DNA of 64,000 bases from Osedax fenrisi (Eukaryota > Annelida > Polychaeta > Sabellida > Siboglinidae), in assembly GCA_964019155.1 (NCBI GenBank), contig OZ025240.1:34184007-34248006 (forward strand), written 5' to 3'. Position 1 is the stretch's first letter. Each line of letters begins with the position of its first letter. The notes under the pieces were generated by a model. The model had not been told where the DNA came from and did not search any database. It was given only the letters and a program-made list of their open reading frames with translations. A program made the translations under genes and the position numbers. Positions 1-13,106 of this stretch are shown in pieces.

Positions 1-474
1 AAAATTAAATTTGTTCTAGACAAAATGTAAGAATACTATATTTAAATGTATGGAAGTTATAATTTGTAGATAATGACAAAGTGGGAGGGTTATATTTTGT
101 TTGAATTAAGTGGCTGCATTTCGGTTTGATCATGTATAGTAATTTTTAACGGCATTAATAATTAAGAAATTATTGTGTTTCTTTCTTTTTCAGTTGTAAT
201 TCTAACTTTATTGTAAATTATTCATTGAATTTTTCTCGTAAAGTAATTACCACATCTTTAATTAATAATATTCAAAATGATGCTGATTAGAACAATTATA
301 ATTTTCTATGCCAGTTGATAGTGTAAAAAAAGATAAATATGATTTATATATACCCGTATCTGTAAAATCTAACATATCACATGAGAATATGGGTAGCCAG
401 GCATAGTAACCTGTGAAAGTAAATTCCAATTAGATTCTAAACATGCAGTATTCCTCTTAGGATAGCGTCTGTAC

Positions 475-1444
475 GGTAGCCTCATTGTTGTTGATGATAT
501 TACGAGGTGGAAGGATCACTGGTGGGCCCGATACGGAGGCTATAGTGTTCGTCTATTAATGGGGGGGGGGTGAACTTCCTTTATCATTAATGTTAATTAA
601 TGTATGAATTATGTAGGCAAAGTCCTTCTATTTCTATACTAGACCATTTAGTTAAATATAATACAATATTAATGGTATTTAATTTACATTTTAATTTTCT
701 TTTATAATTGAAACTGATAGTTTCATAGTATGAATTACTAAATTGTATTTATTTCAGTGATCTTTAATTACTACTAATCATTCAAACATTATGATAAGTA
801 TATACGGTGTACTAGAAACTTCATTTGTTACAATAGAAAATATTTATAATGGTATAATAATTTAATAATATTATCAATATAATAATATGTTAATATTTAT
901 TTGTAGATCATTAACAAATTAATCGAATGCAAATTTGTATTATATTTTGTTGAATTATTTAGATATTCTAATTCAATCAATATAAACTGCTGCTATTACT
1001 AGCAAATAACTTATTCTTACTTGATTTATTTGGTAACCTACTTTTAAATATATTGCTGCTGGTTTCAATTTATACATAAAACTGTGAATATTCCTAGTGA
1101 ATTATAAATATAATCAAAGATATCATTGGTACATGTTAATAGTTAGTGAGTTTAGTATTAATTATTTGAATCTAAACTCTTGATTCTGATTTAGGATGAA
1201 AATATCTGATATATTTAAAAATATGTATATTAAATATAGTCTATTTAATATATAAATATTAAATTCATCCTATGTTAATAATATATATATATATATATGT
1301 AAATATCAGGTTTTAATATCTATGAATAATATATAGTAACCACAGCGATGATCATAGGCCATGAAGTATGGGGGCAGAGAATTCCATGGATACCTTATTA
1401 CTAGATGACTTCGACATTTCCAACAAACTAGACTCCACAGGTTT
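475..1444 (-). CDS. Possible partial Ig-like gene, two candidate exons
   Basis: Two short stretches on the minus strand look coding in otherwise AT-rich DNA. The first runs 1444 to 1394, has AG before it and GTATCC after it, and reads KPVESSLLEMSKSSSNK. The second runs 552 to 475, has TAG before it and GTACAG after it, and contains IASVSGPPVILPPRNI then NNNEAT. Both are phase 0 at both ends, so they can be joined. The second resembles the first strand of an immunoglobulin domain (a GPP-I-P segment before an E-T segment), but the conserved cysteine would lie in an exon beyond the window start. The start codon and the rest of the gene are not visible. The Ig assignment is weak inference; the exon-like character is moderate. 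Confidence 0.28.
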
Positions 1445-1499
1445 CTATATATGACGGGTGGTAATGGTAATATATATAATAATTCTATAGCTAACATAT

Positions 1500-1849
1500 T
1501 TCACGATAACAGGGGGCCCCATTATAAAGAATTTGTTATATTTTAAGCATATATATAAAAATCTGATTTATGTTTTTTTTTATTACCAACTAGTATGAAA
1601 ATTAATAGAAAGATTAATAATTATTTTAAAACAAATTACCAATTAAATTAAACATTAGTTATTTAAATAAATAAGGTAGTGACACCTATTATTACAAAAA
1701 TGATTGATACCCATCGATTTATTTGATGTATATAACAATAGGATAATTTCTATTTTAATTATATAAATCAATGGATGGAAAATTAAATACTGTATTATTA
1801 TGGTACAACCTCTATTTTAAATTAAAAATGTTGCAATTAATTTACGAAA
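1500..1849. other. AT-rich intergenic DNA, nothing recognised
   Basis: Simple AT-rich DNA with no coding stretch, repeat or RNA signature that I can support. Confidence 0.5.
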
Positions 1850-2750
1850 AAATTTCATATATAATATTCTACTAAATACCTGTAACTCAGGTTTTATATT
1901 TGAAAATATCGACCAGTAATCTATATATAGTACGTGTGCTTAACAATGTTAACCTAACGCTAATACTAACCACACGATGAAACGACCTTCAAATCCGCAT
2001 TACACTACTCTCAGTTATCTCTGCGACTAAATCGACCTAGATGTAAACCAGATCGAGAAGTACAAAGACAAGAGCTAGCCAAAGTTTGCGCCTACATTCC
2101 GCAGCCTCAGAAGCAGCAGGAGATACAATGGTATTAGTAGTAATTGGAACACAGGTGGCAGAACTAAGGGGAGAAGGGGAAATACTTTAACTTCAACGGG
2201 CAGGAACTGAAGCGAACAGATAACCAAGGTAGAGAATCTAATACAAATCTTATTGAATCTAGTTACACGTTGAACCATCCCCGACAATGCAGGGTGTAAT
2301 TTCATATATAATATTCATATATCTACTAAATACCCGTAACTCAGGTTTTATATTTGAAAATATCGACCAGTAATCTATATATAGTACGTGTGCTTAACAA
2401 TGTTAACCTAACGCTAATACTAACCACACGATGAAACGACCTTCAAATCCGCATTACACTACTCTCAGTTATCTCTGCGACTAAATCGACCTAGATGTAA
2501 ACCAGATCGAGAAGTACAAAGACAAGAGCTAGCCAAAGTTTGCGCCTACATTCCGCAGCCTCAGAAGCAGCAGGAGATACAATGGTATTAGTAGTAATTG
2601 GAACACAGGTGGCAGAACTAAGGGGAGAATGGGAAATACTTTAACTTCAACGGGCAGGAACTGAAGCGAACAGATAACCAAGGTAGAGAATCTAATACAA
2701 ATCTTATTGAATCTAGTTACACGTTGAACCATCCTCGACAATGCAGGGTG
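1850..2750. repeat. Two-copy tandem duplication, about 450 bp units
   Basis: Positions 1850-2295 and 2296-2750 are near-identical direct copies. The offset is about 454 bp, and the second copy carries a short insertion near its start. Each unit begins with an AT-rich segment and ends at GACAATGCAGGGTG. The inner 250 bp of each unit is GC-richer and shows open frames of about 70 codons on the minus strand rich in Leu, Pro and Val. These frames contain no domain I recognise and probably reflect composition. The units lack TG...CA ends, so they are not obvious LTRs. They may be part of a satellite or a duplicated transposon segment. Confidence 0.75.
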
Positions 2751-4249
2751 AGCGTGGGTGAAAGATGAAGATCTTGAAACCAGTGTAGAAAGCTGTGATA
2801 CCCACTGTGAAATAGAACAGGATATATATAAATATTAAACATACAATATTGAATTATTATAGATAATTTTATTAATATAAATATAATATACATTTGGTAT
2901 AAGATATAACATTTATATGATTAAGAAATGAAACGGATGAAAATGTATAGTTAATTTGTATTGTATTATAGTTTAGGCATATAAGATTAACTTTACGATC
3001 GACGGACATCTGTACATATAATACAATACAATCAAGAAGGGTTGATTTGGTTTTTATCAATTGGGTTTTTTCAAATGTGTTTTTTTTAAATTAATTTAAA
3101 ATACAATGATTATGTGATTGCAAATTTAATTTCGCCACCATTAGGCTGAATATTCTAATTGTAAATTGTTTATCTATTGAAATATATCGTTATCGTAGTG
3201 ATTATATTATTACTAATAATAATTATTTATATGTAATAGCCAAAACTTACCAAACTTAATCATTTTACTTAATATTATAGTGTAAAATACTATTTTAGTA
3301 TTTGTAACTTATCCTAAAATTATATTTTCAATAAAATTATTTATTTTTTAATATCAAATACATTATTATTATAATATATAATTATATAATATTATAATAT
3401 TATAATATATTATTATAAATATGATTCATATTATATACCTATATTTGATATCACATTTTTATTTAAATAGCTAAATAACTTTGTATTCTAGTTATACAGA
3501 TTTGTATATATAAATTATATCTTTTCATTTATAATTATTTCACAATAATGGTTTTTAATAACAGATATATATATTCTCTGAGTTCTAGCCGTTTTTAATC
3601 AAATGTGAAAATAATGTATATTTAAAAAAAAGTGTACGCACTTTTATATAAAATGATTATTCGTATTAAAATATTGATAATTATATATTACAAGTTACAT
3701 TCATTTTATAAAGTATATAATATATTGTATAAATCTGGAAAAAAAAGTGGATTTGAATTATTATATATAATATTATAATTAATTAATTATAATAATAATT
3801 AATTTTCAATTAAAAATAGTATAATATTTCAATAAATAAATAGTCCATATACTATTATAATATACATATAGATTATAATAGATAACATGTTTATAATATT
3901 CTACTTAATAATAAACTGAAAAAATATTATATATTAATTAATTATCTAATCTATTTATTAAATTAATATATTTATTTAGTTACAATTATTTAGGTATTTT
4001 CATAATAAATGTTATATAATGTTGTATTTTGACATAATACTAAAAATCTAAAATATAAAGTCATATTTTAAAAGATCACCTTTATTGAATATTATTACAT
4101 ATATAATCATTTTTATTAATATAATTCATATATTGAGTTTTTTTTAATTTCGTTTATCAACAAATGAAAAATCATTAAATTATAAAAATAATATGCGATT
4201 AATGACTTTTGGGGGGTTAAATAACTTATTAAAATTATTATAATTATGT
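2751..4249. other. AT-rich DNA, no gene seen
   Basis: Very AT-rich DNA with short palindromic TA-rich stretches around 3360-3420 and 3770-3960. A 62-codon open frame at 2872-3060 on the minus strand has no coding character. I see nothing else here. Confidence 0.5.
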
Positions 4250-5259
4250 ATAATAAGTAGGGTTGTTAAAAAACGCGTTATTTATTAATGCTCGTTTAAA
4301 ACATGTTTTAGACGGTTTTTTTCGTTTTTAATTCGTTTTATTCGTTTTTTTCTATTACAAAAAAAATTATTATAAAGATATTATTAAATAATAAAATAAT
4401 AATAAAGTAATTACATATTATGAATATTCAGTATTAATTCAAATAATATAGTATCTGTATTATTAGCATCATTAAATCATATTGTCATACTCTACATTAG
4501 TATGACAATTATAATTATTATAATATTTATTTTTTTACAATATAACACTGATTATTCATGTATTATTTAATGCTATAGATATGGAGATTGTATCACAATC
4601 TATGTATAATATACATTGTATTTGTATATAATTAATATTATAAAAAATGTATGAACTTTCATATTTCTTTTATAATAAATTATTATAAAATAAATATATT
4701 AAACATAATATATATTATTATACAATTGATTATAAAAAACATTAAAATAAATCTAATTTTACTTTATATATCATTATGATAATAATATTATATTTGTATA
4801 CATTTATTAAATAATCATTAATTTTTCAATTATTATAAAAAATATAAAAGAAATCTAATTTTACTTTATTATTATAATAATAATATAATAATTGTATACA
4901 TTTATTAAATAATCATTCATTTTTAAATTAGTATACAATATTATATCAAAGCATAAAATAAATCTCATTTTACTTGATTAATATAATAATTATAATATTA
5001 TATTTATTTTATACATTTATTAAATAATTATTTAATTTATTGATTATAATCATTAATTTTTCAATTATTATACAAAATATAAAAGAAATCTAATTTTACT
5101 TTATTATAATAATAATATTATATTTTAAACACTTATTAAATAATATCTCGTTTTTTTCTGTTTTTTTCGTTTTTTATTCTTTGTTTAAAACGGTTTAAAA
5201 CGTGTTTAAAACGTCTGTTTAAAACGTGTTTTTTATTAACTCACAACCCTAATAATAAG
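4250..5259. mobile_element. Non-autonomous hAT-like element with 8 bp TSD
   Basis: The element itself is 4258-5251. It starts TAGGGTTGT and ends ACAACCCTA. Both ends continue into TTTAAAACG-type subterminal motifs. It is flanked by a perfect 8 bp duplication, ATAATAAG, at 4250-4257 and 5252-5259. An 8 bp target duplication with AGGGTTG-type termini is the hAT signature. The interior encodes no transposase. It consists of AT-rich DNA with about four imperfect tandem units of 105-120 bp between about 4740 and 5140, each containing a TCTAATTTTACTTTATTAT-type motif followed by TACATTTATTAAATAAT. It is therefore a non-autonomous element about 994 bp long. Intact ends and a perfect target duplication suggest a fairly young insertion. 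Confidence 0.85.
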
Positions 5260-5326
5260 TAATGTAAATTTCACATTTAATGAATAATAGACATACTTGA
5301 TATTTAATATTTTTAATATATATATA

Positions 5327-5590
5327 TATTGTTATTTTTTATTTTATTTTGGTGGAGTCCTTTCATCTCATCCAGAAACTTAGGTGAAGTTTTCACTTAT
5401 AATCATATGGCTTTAATGTCCCTTCGAAGATGCTCTCATGTTAAGGAATCCATGTTTAACGAGAGTCAATCATTTATTTATTTACAATTATACAAGATCA
5501 CTTCAAAATATTATTTTAAGACCTATTTTACCGGATTGGGCTTGAACCTGCATCCTTCTGCTAGTGTATTCAACTCTTCCATTATGTAAT
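5327..5590 (-). mobile_element. tRNA-derived SINE, copy 1
   Basis: Read on the minus strand, this copy starts with a tRNA-like head containing GGTTCAAGCCC, a good Pol III B box. The junction GTAAAATAGGTCTT follows, then a core including TTCGAAGGGACATTAAAGCC and a block ending GGATGAGATGAAAGGACTCC. It ends in an A-rich AAAATAAAAT tail. The core recurs at 14205-14545 (minus) and 46738-46920 (plus). The 86-codon plus-strand open frame that covers it is an accident. Confidence 0.7.
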
Positions 5591-7182
5591 ATATCAATAT
5601 ATTTAAAAATTATATTTAAAATAATACATTTAGTTAGTTTTTTATTATGAAAGAATTAGAATTTGTACTTGTTTTATTTTGTAAAATCATAAAAACCATA
5701 GAAACCATAAAAACTGATAATATTCTATTTTATATATGTTAATAATATAATATTATTAAATAATATGATAGACTAGATAATATTTATGAACTCCTAACAT
5801 GAATATCAATCAAAAATAATAGATTCTACGATTCCAACTCTACCATTATGCGATATGTCTTTATATTTAAAATTATAATAAAAATAATACAATTTAGTTA
5901 GTTTTTTATTATGAAAGAATTAGAATTTGTACTTGTTTTATTTTGAAAAAACCATAAAAACCATAAAAACTGATATATTTATGAACTCCTGATATGAATA
6001 TCAATCAAAAATAATAGATTCTACGATTCAAACTCTACCATTATGCGATATGTGTTTATATTTAAAATTATAATAAAAATAATACAAGAAAGTTAGTTTT
6101 TGTTCTGAAAGAATTAGAATTTGTACAAGTGTTTAATTTAAAAACCGGTTTTTTTTAATGTTACGAAAAAACCAAAAACCCTGCAATCAAGTGAAGTTAA
6201 TTATCGACGTATAATGTCTGTCGATCATTAACTTAATTTCGATGACTAATTATAGTCCGGGAATATAGCTATTTATTAGAGAATTTACATAGGTATCAGT
6301 AATATCTACATTTATCAGAATTCTGTACAGAATTGTTTAGAAATAATTATATAATAATTATATTATTGATTTACTAACAATTTAGGATTACCAGAAACAA
6401 TTCCCATCGGTTTTGCATCTTTATGTAATGTTTGGATGACATTTTTTGCAACGCTTTCATGTTTTGATGCATATATAATTGTCCATCTATCCATTCTAAC
6501 AGTAGATGTCAACTGATTTCCACGAATAAGTGAATTCCACTCCGATTCATGAGGCTTGTAGAAAAACTATAAATAGTTATATTAAATATATTTAATTATA
6601 ATTTTATTTATATAAAATAATATTTTCCCGAATTATTATTAAAAACATATTATTAATATACAAATTAACCGATTTATTATTTCCCTGATTAATCATTTCT
6701 GGTTGCATAATTCTTGTAGTTATATCCATTACATTTATTGAAAATTCAATACTACATCCTTTTAACTCTGCTATACCTCTTCATTACTAATATAATATTT
6801 GTATTTAATAATTTAATATTTTTTTTTTTAATTTTTAATAAAATATTAACTATATTTACTTCTATATATAATTTATAAAATCTCCAAGAGTTTTAACACG
6901 TTGTTGTGGAAACCGTTGTTTCTCATAAAACAGCAATATATTTCATGATGTTAACATCATCTAATAGATGATCAATTCAATATAGTATATACTATATACT
7001 ATATAATATAGTAAACGATTATATTTTAATATAGAATATGAAACTTTCACAGATTCTCTCAAAGGGATTACGATTAAAAAGACGAGTTAGGTTTTTAAAG
7101 GCTCACTTTGGCATGTAATGTAGTAAAAAACCAATTATAACAAAAATAAACAAATTAAACCAAATAACCCATAACTATAAAT
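5591..7182. repeat. AT-rich DNA with a local direct repeat
   Basis: About 5590-5850 and 5850-6120 hold two to three imperfect direct copies of a segment containing TTTAGTTAGTTTTTTATTAT, then GAAAGAATTAGAATTTGTAC and AAAACCATAAAAACTGAT. The remainder to 7182 is AT-rich. A short stretch at 6380-6550 reads weakly like decayed coding sequence, but I cannot place it. Confidence 0.5.
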
Positions 7183-8049
7183 GGGTCATTCCAAGTGAAA
7201 TCAGCAAATGGCTGACCTTCTTCGATTTTCATGAAAATTTCAGTTTATTTATTATTATAAAAAAATGATAGATGTAAATTTTTGGGGCCCAAAATTTCAT
7301 ATTGGCAGAATTATGCCCTATTGAAATTTTCAAAAAATATTTTTCTAACAAATTTTCTCAAATTTCGTATATTTTAACTATTTATATCTCTATCAATATT
7401 TGAGATAAATTTAAATATATTTAAACTTTTAATATCTATTTATAACTACAATTAAATATATTTCTAACTGTATACAGTGTTCATCTCTACATAAAATATT
7501 TATAAACAAATTTTATAAATTTAAATGTCAAGTTTTTGACAATTGTTATCAAATTTATTATATTATTTTGATTATAACTTTTTTGTCAATAAAGCTATCA
7601 ATACAAAATAAAAATAGATAATATAATAATAATTAAGTAAAGCTTGTAACATATTAAATATTTTGAACATTAAAAAAGTTATTGGGTATATAAATACATG
7701 TTTTTTTTATTTTTATCAATATTGTGAAAGTTTAAGAGCAAATAAAAAAAGTACATATCCTTTTTTTTTTTGTACTACCTAAAAGGAACCTTCTTCTAAT
7801 ATAATCTATTGAGAGAGTGGTGGCTATTTGAATATTAAGAATACATTTTACAATTTTAAGATCTATGTATTAATTATACAAAATTCTAAAAAAAATATAC
7901 AATTTACATATATATTTTTATATATTTTATGAGTGCTAATCTAAATATTACTTTATTAAATAGCAGAGTAAACTATTATATTAAAAAATCATTTAACAAT
8001 TATTCAAATAAAAAAAAATAGTATAATTATTTATTTTATTAAGTTATAA

Positions 8050-9005
8050 ATATATATTGACGATTATTTTTAATATTTGGGGCATTTAGTTTCATTAATA
8101 TATCTTGTACAGGAATCCAGCAAATATCATCAATGAATGGACACGTATATACATCATTTCTTTCTTTCATGAATTTCACTCTAACATCGTGGTCTTGTTC
8201 TAAATTTTCAAGTATCATACCTATATAGCTTAAATTATCATATATACACTTTACAAAAACACCAGGTATTAAATATTATATATTTATATTAGCACTTATT
8301 CCCATATCAACTAGTTATACTTCTGAATATATACTATCATTACTTATACGTTTCATTCTAAAACTAAAATTATCTATTGGTACAAAGCTATGGTTAGATC
8401 TAATGCCACTAAATTTATTACAAGTATTATATCGTTCTTCTAATTTATATGTATTTATATGATTTATAATATATTCTATATCTAAGAAATAAAATGAAAT
8501 ATTAATAATGTTGTTGTTACAATATTCATACATTAATTTAGGGGTATTAATGGGACTATCTAAGGATTGCTTACTTGCTCTATCTACACATCTTTTTACC
8601 GTGCCACCTATTCCATCATATGGACTTTTTCCATATGATGTAGCCAAAAAAATCCATTCTGCACTTAAATTAAAATCATTATAATGGTTACATAAATTTA
8701 TCATATTTTTTATATTGACTAACATCACTAAAATATATTACATGTTTAATATTTACATAATTTGCTTTAATATAATCTAAAACTACTTTAATAAATGAAT
8801 GTACAGCGGAGGTATTATGTGTTAAATGATCTGATATAATACAAAAACTATTTACAATTATTTTACCATTTACATTAATATATACAACTATAGGATGCAA
8901 TGTAGCTTGAGTATTATCCCAGTTTACACTTTGAATTGCATCCTGATAAATAAAACTATAATTTTCTGAATAATCTAATAATATAATTACACTATCTAAA
9001 GCTAA
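8050..9005 (-). pseudogene. Decayed DDE-type transposase of the long-TIR element
   Basis: Read from 9005 downward, the frame gives LLDYSENYSF and QATLHPIVVYINVNGK. It continues with FCIISDHLTHNT, KHVIYFSDVSQYK, a frameshift near 8715, then NLCNHYNDFNLSAEWIFLAT, SYGKSPYDGIGGTVKR and a C-terminal part with CPFIDDICWIPVQDIL and RQYIF. The D in LDYSENYS, the D in YFSDVSQYK and the H-DF-L-AEW-F-ATS-GK-P-DGIGGTVKR block look like the core of a DDE-type nuclease. Family members recalled from invertebrate genomes share these blocks. At least one frameshift and in-frame stops mean this copy is dead. The N-terminal half of the protein is missing or interrupted by the nested element. Confidence 0.65.
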
Positions 9006-9021
9006 ATTTTCTTGTAAATAT

Positions 9022-9152
9022 AGGCAGCATATGGTATATTAATAGTCTGGTGCATAGAATTCTATTCATTTTATAACATTTTTTTATAGCAATAAAAACA
9101 GATTAATTCTATGAAAATAATTCTGGACCAGACTATTAATAGACCATATGCT
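9022..9152. mobile_element. Small MITE nested in the transposon
   Basis: The arms at about 9026-9054 and 9124-9150 are inverted copies beginning GGCAGCATATGG and running through ATTAATAGTCTGGT. About 70 bp lie between them. The flanks are TATA-rich, which fits a TA target, but the duplication cannot be proved in this context. The element interrupts the transposase gene. Confidence 0.6.
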
Positions 9153-9308
9153 GCATATATACTATTTTATTTATAATATATACATGTATACCATAAGAGA
9201 CATATATTTATAATATCTTTTTATAATACCTATATAACACTGTATATATTATACAGCCTATTGTTAAAATTAAATTCAAAATTCAAACAATTTATAATTG
9301 TTAAGTGT

Positions 9309-9921
9309 AGGCGCTGGAGTTCATCTACACCACGCTATTTATAGCTCAACCGAAAAAGTTTGGGATAAAAAATTAATAAATATAATTACATAATTTTTTT
9401 TTATTCAATAGATACTATCCTAATACATATATATTCTAATTTTTATAAATACAATTAATTTTAAAAGAATGAACAAAAATATTTTAAAAACTATGAATAT
9501 TTTTTATTATAAATATATTACATAATCATCATTTATTTAATATATATATATTAATTAATATAAAATATAATATAACATAAATTAGTATTTATATTGGTTT
9601 ATATGTTATACATTTACAGTAAAAATTTCAGATAAAAATAATATAAATTAAAAAAGTAGTTGGCATTTACATGTGGTTACTAAGTGAAAAAGTAAAAATT
9701 TGAGAAATTGACATTCAAAGTTTGTTTTAAATAAATAGTCATCAATTTCATATGATTTTTAATTTGATTACTCTCGTAAAACACTTTATATTGATATTGA
9801 TAGAAATACTCAAAAATGTTACAAAATATTTTAGAATATGATATATAATATACAGAACTTGGATAATAAGTAATAAACAAATATTGTAAAAATTAAAATA
9901 TTTAACATAACTCCAGCGCCT
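9309..9921. mobile_element. Possible small element bounded by GGCGCTGGAGTT
   Basis: GGCGCTGGAGTT at about 9309 and its inverse AACTCCAGCGCC at about 9909 bracket about 600 bp of AT-rich DNA inside the larger transposon. TTAA follows the right end, and TTAA also occurs five bases before the left copy. The short arms and imperfect flanks make this tentative. Confidence 0.4.
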
Positions 9922-10750
9922 TAATGATAATTTATCATAATTCATTTATACAATTCATTCATCATTGATAAATGAAGTTAAATCATTTATAATATTCATA
10001 AAAGTTAAAATTTATATGTAATTGTATATTTTTTTTAGAATTTTGTATAATTAATACATAGATCTTAAAATTGTAAAATGTATTCTTAAGACTCACATAG
10101 CCACCACTCTCTCAATAGAGTATATTAGAAGAAGGTTCCTTTTAGGTAGTAAAAAAAAAAAAAAAATGATATGTACTTTTTTTATTTGCCCTCAAACTTT
10201 CACAATAATGATAAAAATGAAAAAAAGATGTATTTGTATACCCAATAACTTTTTTAATGTTCAAAATATGTCATATGTTACAAGCTTTACTTAATTAGTA
10301 TTATATTATCATTTATTTTTTATTTTGTATTGATGGCTTTATTGACATAAAAGTTATAATCAAAATAATATTATGAAATTTATAAAAAAATTCAAAAACG
10401 ACATTTAAATTTATAAAATTGTTATATAAATATTTAATGTAAAGATAAACACTATATACAGTTAGAAAGATATTGAATTTTAGTTATAAATAGATATTAA
10501 AAGTTTAAATTTATCTCAAATATTGATAGAGGTATAAATAGTTAAAATATACGAAATTTGAGAAAATTTTGAAAAAAAATATTTTTTGAAAATTTCAATA
10601 GGGCATAATTCTGCCAATATGAAATGTTGGGCCCCAAAAATGTACACCTTTCATTTTTTTATAATAATAAACAATCTGAAATTTTCATGAAAATCGAAGA
10701 AGGTCAGCGGGAAAATTTCATAAAATTTGCTGATTTCACTTGGATGACCA

Positions 10751-11991
10751 AAATATAAAAATATATATATATTACTATTAACTCACATTTCAAATTTTAA
10801 ACATTAACCCAACTGGTCCTTTTTTAATCATCTACCTCTCGCTGAATACTGACATCGGCACCCAATAAGTCACGTATATAACCGAGAGTTCAAGTAAATA
10901 TTTCGCGGCTGGCGTTATTTATTAAATAATTTAATAACGGTTATATTCACCTAGTAGTGAAGACGTGTTTTATATAGATATATAAATATAATAATAGCGT
11001 ATATTACTATTATATTATATAAGCCCTAATCGTACTGTTTACTTGAACTATCGGTTATACGCGTGACATATTGGGGGCCCATACCAGTCTAAATCTATCA
11101 GAGATTCTCTCAGAGAATCATTCTCTGCATCATGCAGTGCATGTGTATAGTGTTTAGTTTATTAAATAAATATAATAATCGATGATATTTAAAAAATTCA
11201 AATGCATAAAAAAGTTTGATATATAATAATATAATTACTGTAATGTATCTAAAGTATATAAAATGTATACAAACCTATTAATAATAGCAAATAACATAAT
11301 AGTATTTGAAAATATTTTGTAAACAAGGTAAACAACAAAGATTTACGCCGGATTTACGGGATTTACGTAGGATATCAACATATGTATGGGTAATTTGTAT
11401 TTTATAGAGTAGAAAAGAATATTAAATTTCAATTTTATAATTTATATTTGTATTCAGATTTTTAATATATTATTTTATATGATAATTGTATTGATAAATC
11501 TAACCAACAACATTAATTATTTTATTATCAAATATTAATAAGGTATACTTTAAAATATATAGCTTACGAATATCTATATATCTAAATGTTAAATAACATA
11601 TTTATGTTAAAAGGCAACTAATTAATATATATATTTTTTTTTCATAAAACGAGAAGTTCAATATTTGAACTTCTTCATTTTTTAAATATATACGTATTAT
11701 TATAATAATTATATTACATCTTATATTAAAAGTATCATATAATATTACTGATTAATCTTGAATATTAGAATATATATTTAATATTATTATATAATAAATA
11801 TATATATATCAAACGATATATCAAAACAAACGTAACCCCTTAATATAAACAGTTTATAAACTGTTGTTATATAACTATTGTTATAACTATAGTTATTAGT
11901 AATATCATATTAAATATGATTATCATAATCGATGATATTAATAATTAATAATCATTATCATATTAAATATGACTTAATATATAAGTTATAT

Positions 11992-11999
<8 letters not shown>
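10751..11999. other. AT-rich intergenic DNA
   Basis: I see no gene here. 11090-11130 holds a small palindrome built on GAGATTCTCTCAGAGAATC. Otherwise the DNA is AT-rich without recognisable content. Confidence 0.45.

Positions 12000-12060
<61 letters not shown>
12000..12060. repeat. (AT)n microsatellite
   Basis: About 30 uninterrupted TA units. The translated YIYIYI runs over this and similar tracts are not genes. Confidence 0.95.
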
Positions 12061-12067
<7 letters not shown>

Positions 12068-12084
12068 ATAATAATTATAATAAA

Positions 12085-12222
12085 GTTGTCAACTTTAAGT
12101 TGAACTTATATCAATATAACTCAATACAATCCATTATGGTGGTTACCATATGATATATATCAAACTCATACAAACAATATATTACATATAGTTCGTAATA
12201 CGAACTTCGTATTGAGTTATAT

Positions 12223-12258
<36 letters not shown>

Positions 12259-12285
12259 ATATATATATAATATAATACATATATA

Positions 12286-12351
<66 letters not shown>

Positions 12352-12372
12352 ACTCAATACGAAGTTCGTATA

Positions 12373-12403
<31 letters not shown>

Positions 12404-12537
12404 ATATAACTCACTACGAAGTTCGTATTACGAACTATATGTAATATATTGTTTGTATGAGTTTGATATATATCATATGGTAACCAACATAATGGATTGT
12501 ATTGAGTTATATTGATATAAGTTCAACTTAAAGTTGT
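12085..12537. mobile_element. Foldback element with about 140 bp inverted arms
   Basis: The arms 12085-12230 and 12395-12537 are inverted copies differing at only a few positions. They carry CAACTTTAAGTTGAACTT at the outer end and TTCGTAATACGAACTTCGTA at the inner end. The spacer is almost pure (AT)n with one extra GAAGTTCGTAT fragment. The structure fits a foldback MITE whose centre has expanded as a microsatellite. There is no coding capacity and I could not define a target duplication. Confidence 0.75.
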
Positions 12538-12646
12538 ATGAGTAAATCTATATATAATATATTATAATATATATATAATATATTATAATAATTATATATA
12601 ATAATTATATTATATATATAATATAATATTAATATATAGTCATTAT

Positions 12647-12651
<5 letters not shown>

Positions 12652-12722
<71 letters not shown>
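12652..12722. repeat. (CA)n then (TA)n compound microsatellite
   Basis: About 20 CA units are followed directly by about 14 TA units. Confidence 0.95.
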
Positions 12723-12724
<2 letters not shown>

Positions 12725-12725
<1 letters not shown>

Positions 12726-13066
12726 GATCAAGTAAACAACGCGTGGCGAACCTTACTATCAATATACGTGAAGTATTATTCTTGTTATATCTAATCATGG
12801 ATTTGTATTTTACTAAACTATGTTGATAAACTATGAATATATATATATATATAATACAATCGTTGTAACAATGGTGTCTATATATTGGATTTTATGTGAA
12901 GTAGCAACAAATAGTATACAATTGAGAAAGTGTGATGGCCTTGCAGAGTACTCAGCAGTCACAGTGAATATTGTTCAATATATTCCATTTCACATTTACA
13001 ATTGCCTATATATATTACCATTATCTAATTCTATTACATAATATCATTGCATAATATTAGTATATG

Positions 13067-13106
<40 letters not shown>

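Larger units (their letters stand above)
7183..10750. mobile_element. DNA transposon with about 720 bp terminal inverted repeats
   Basis: The arms 7183-7905 and 10008-10750 are inverted copies of each other. They share GGTCAT(T)CCAAGTGAAATC at the tips, TGACCTTCTTCGATTTTCAT further in, and GGCAGAATTATGCCCTATTG. The arms differ by scattered substitutions and small indels. Between them lies a decayed minus-strand transposase (8050-9005) and a nested small inverted-repeat element (9022-9152), with another possible small insertion at 9309-9921. The flanks show no convincing target duplication. The transposase resembles a protein family I associate with Hydra and insect genomes, but I cannot assign a superfamily with confidence. 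Confidence 0.8.

Noticed and set aside
12217..12731. Open frames translating to YIYIYI and CVCVCV runs
   Set aside because: They are translations of (AT)n and (CA)n microsatellites. The same applies to frames at 11932, 16208, 33646, 53283, 57542-57876 and 62708.
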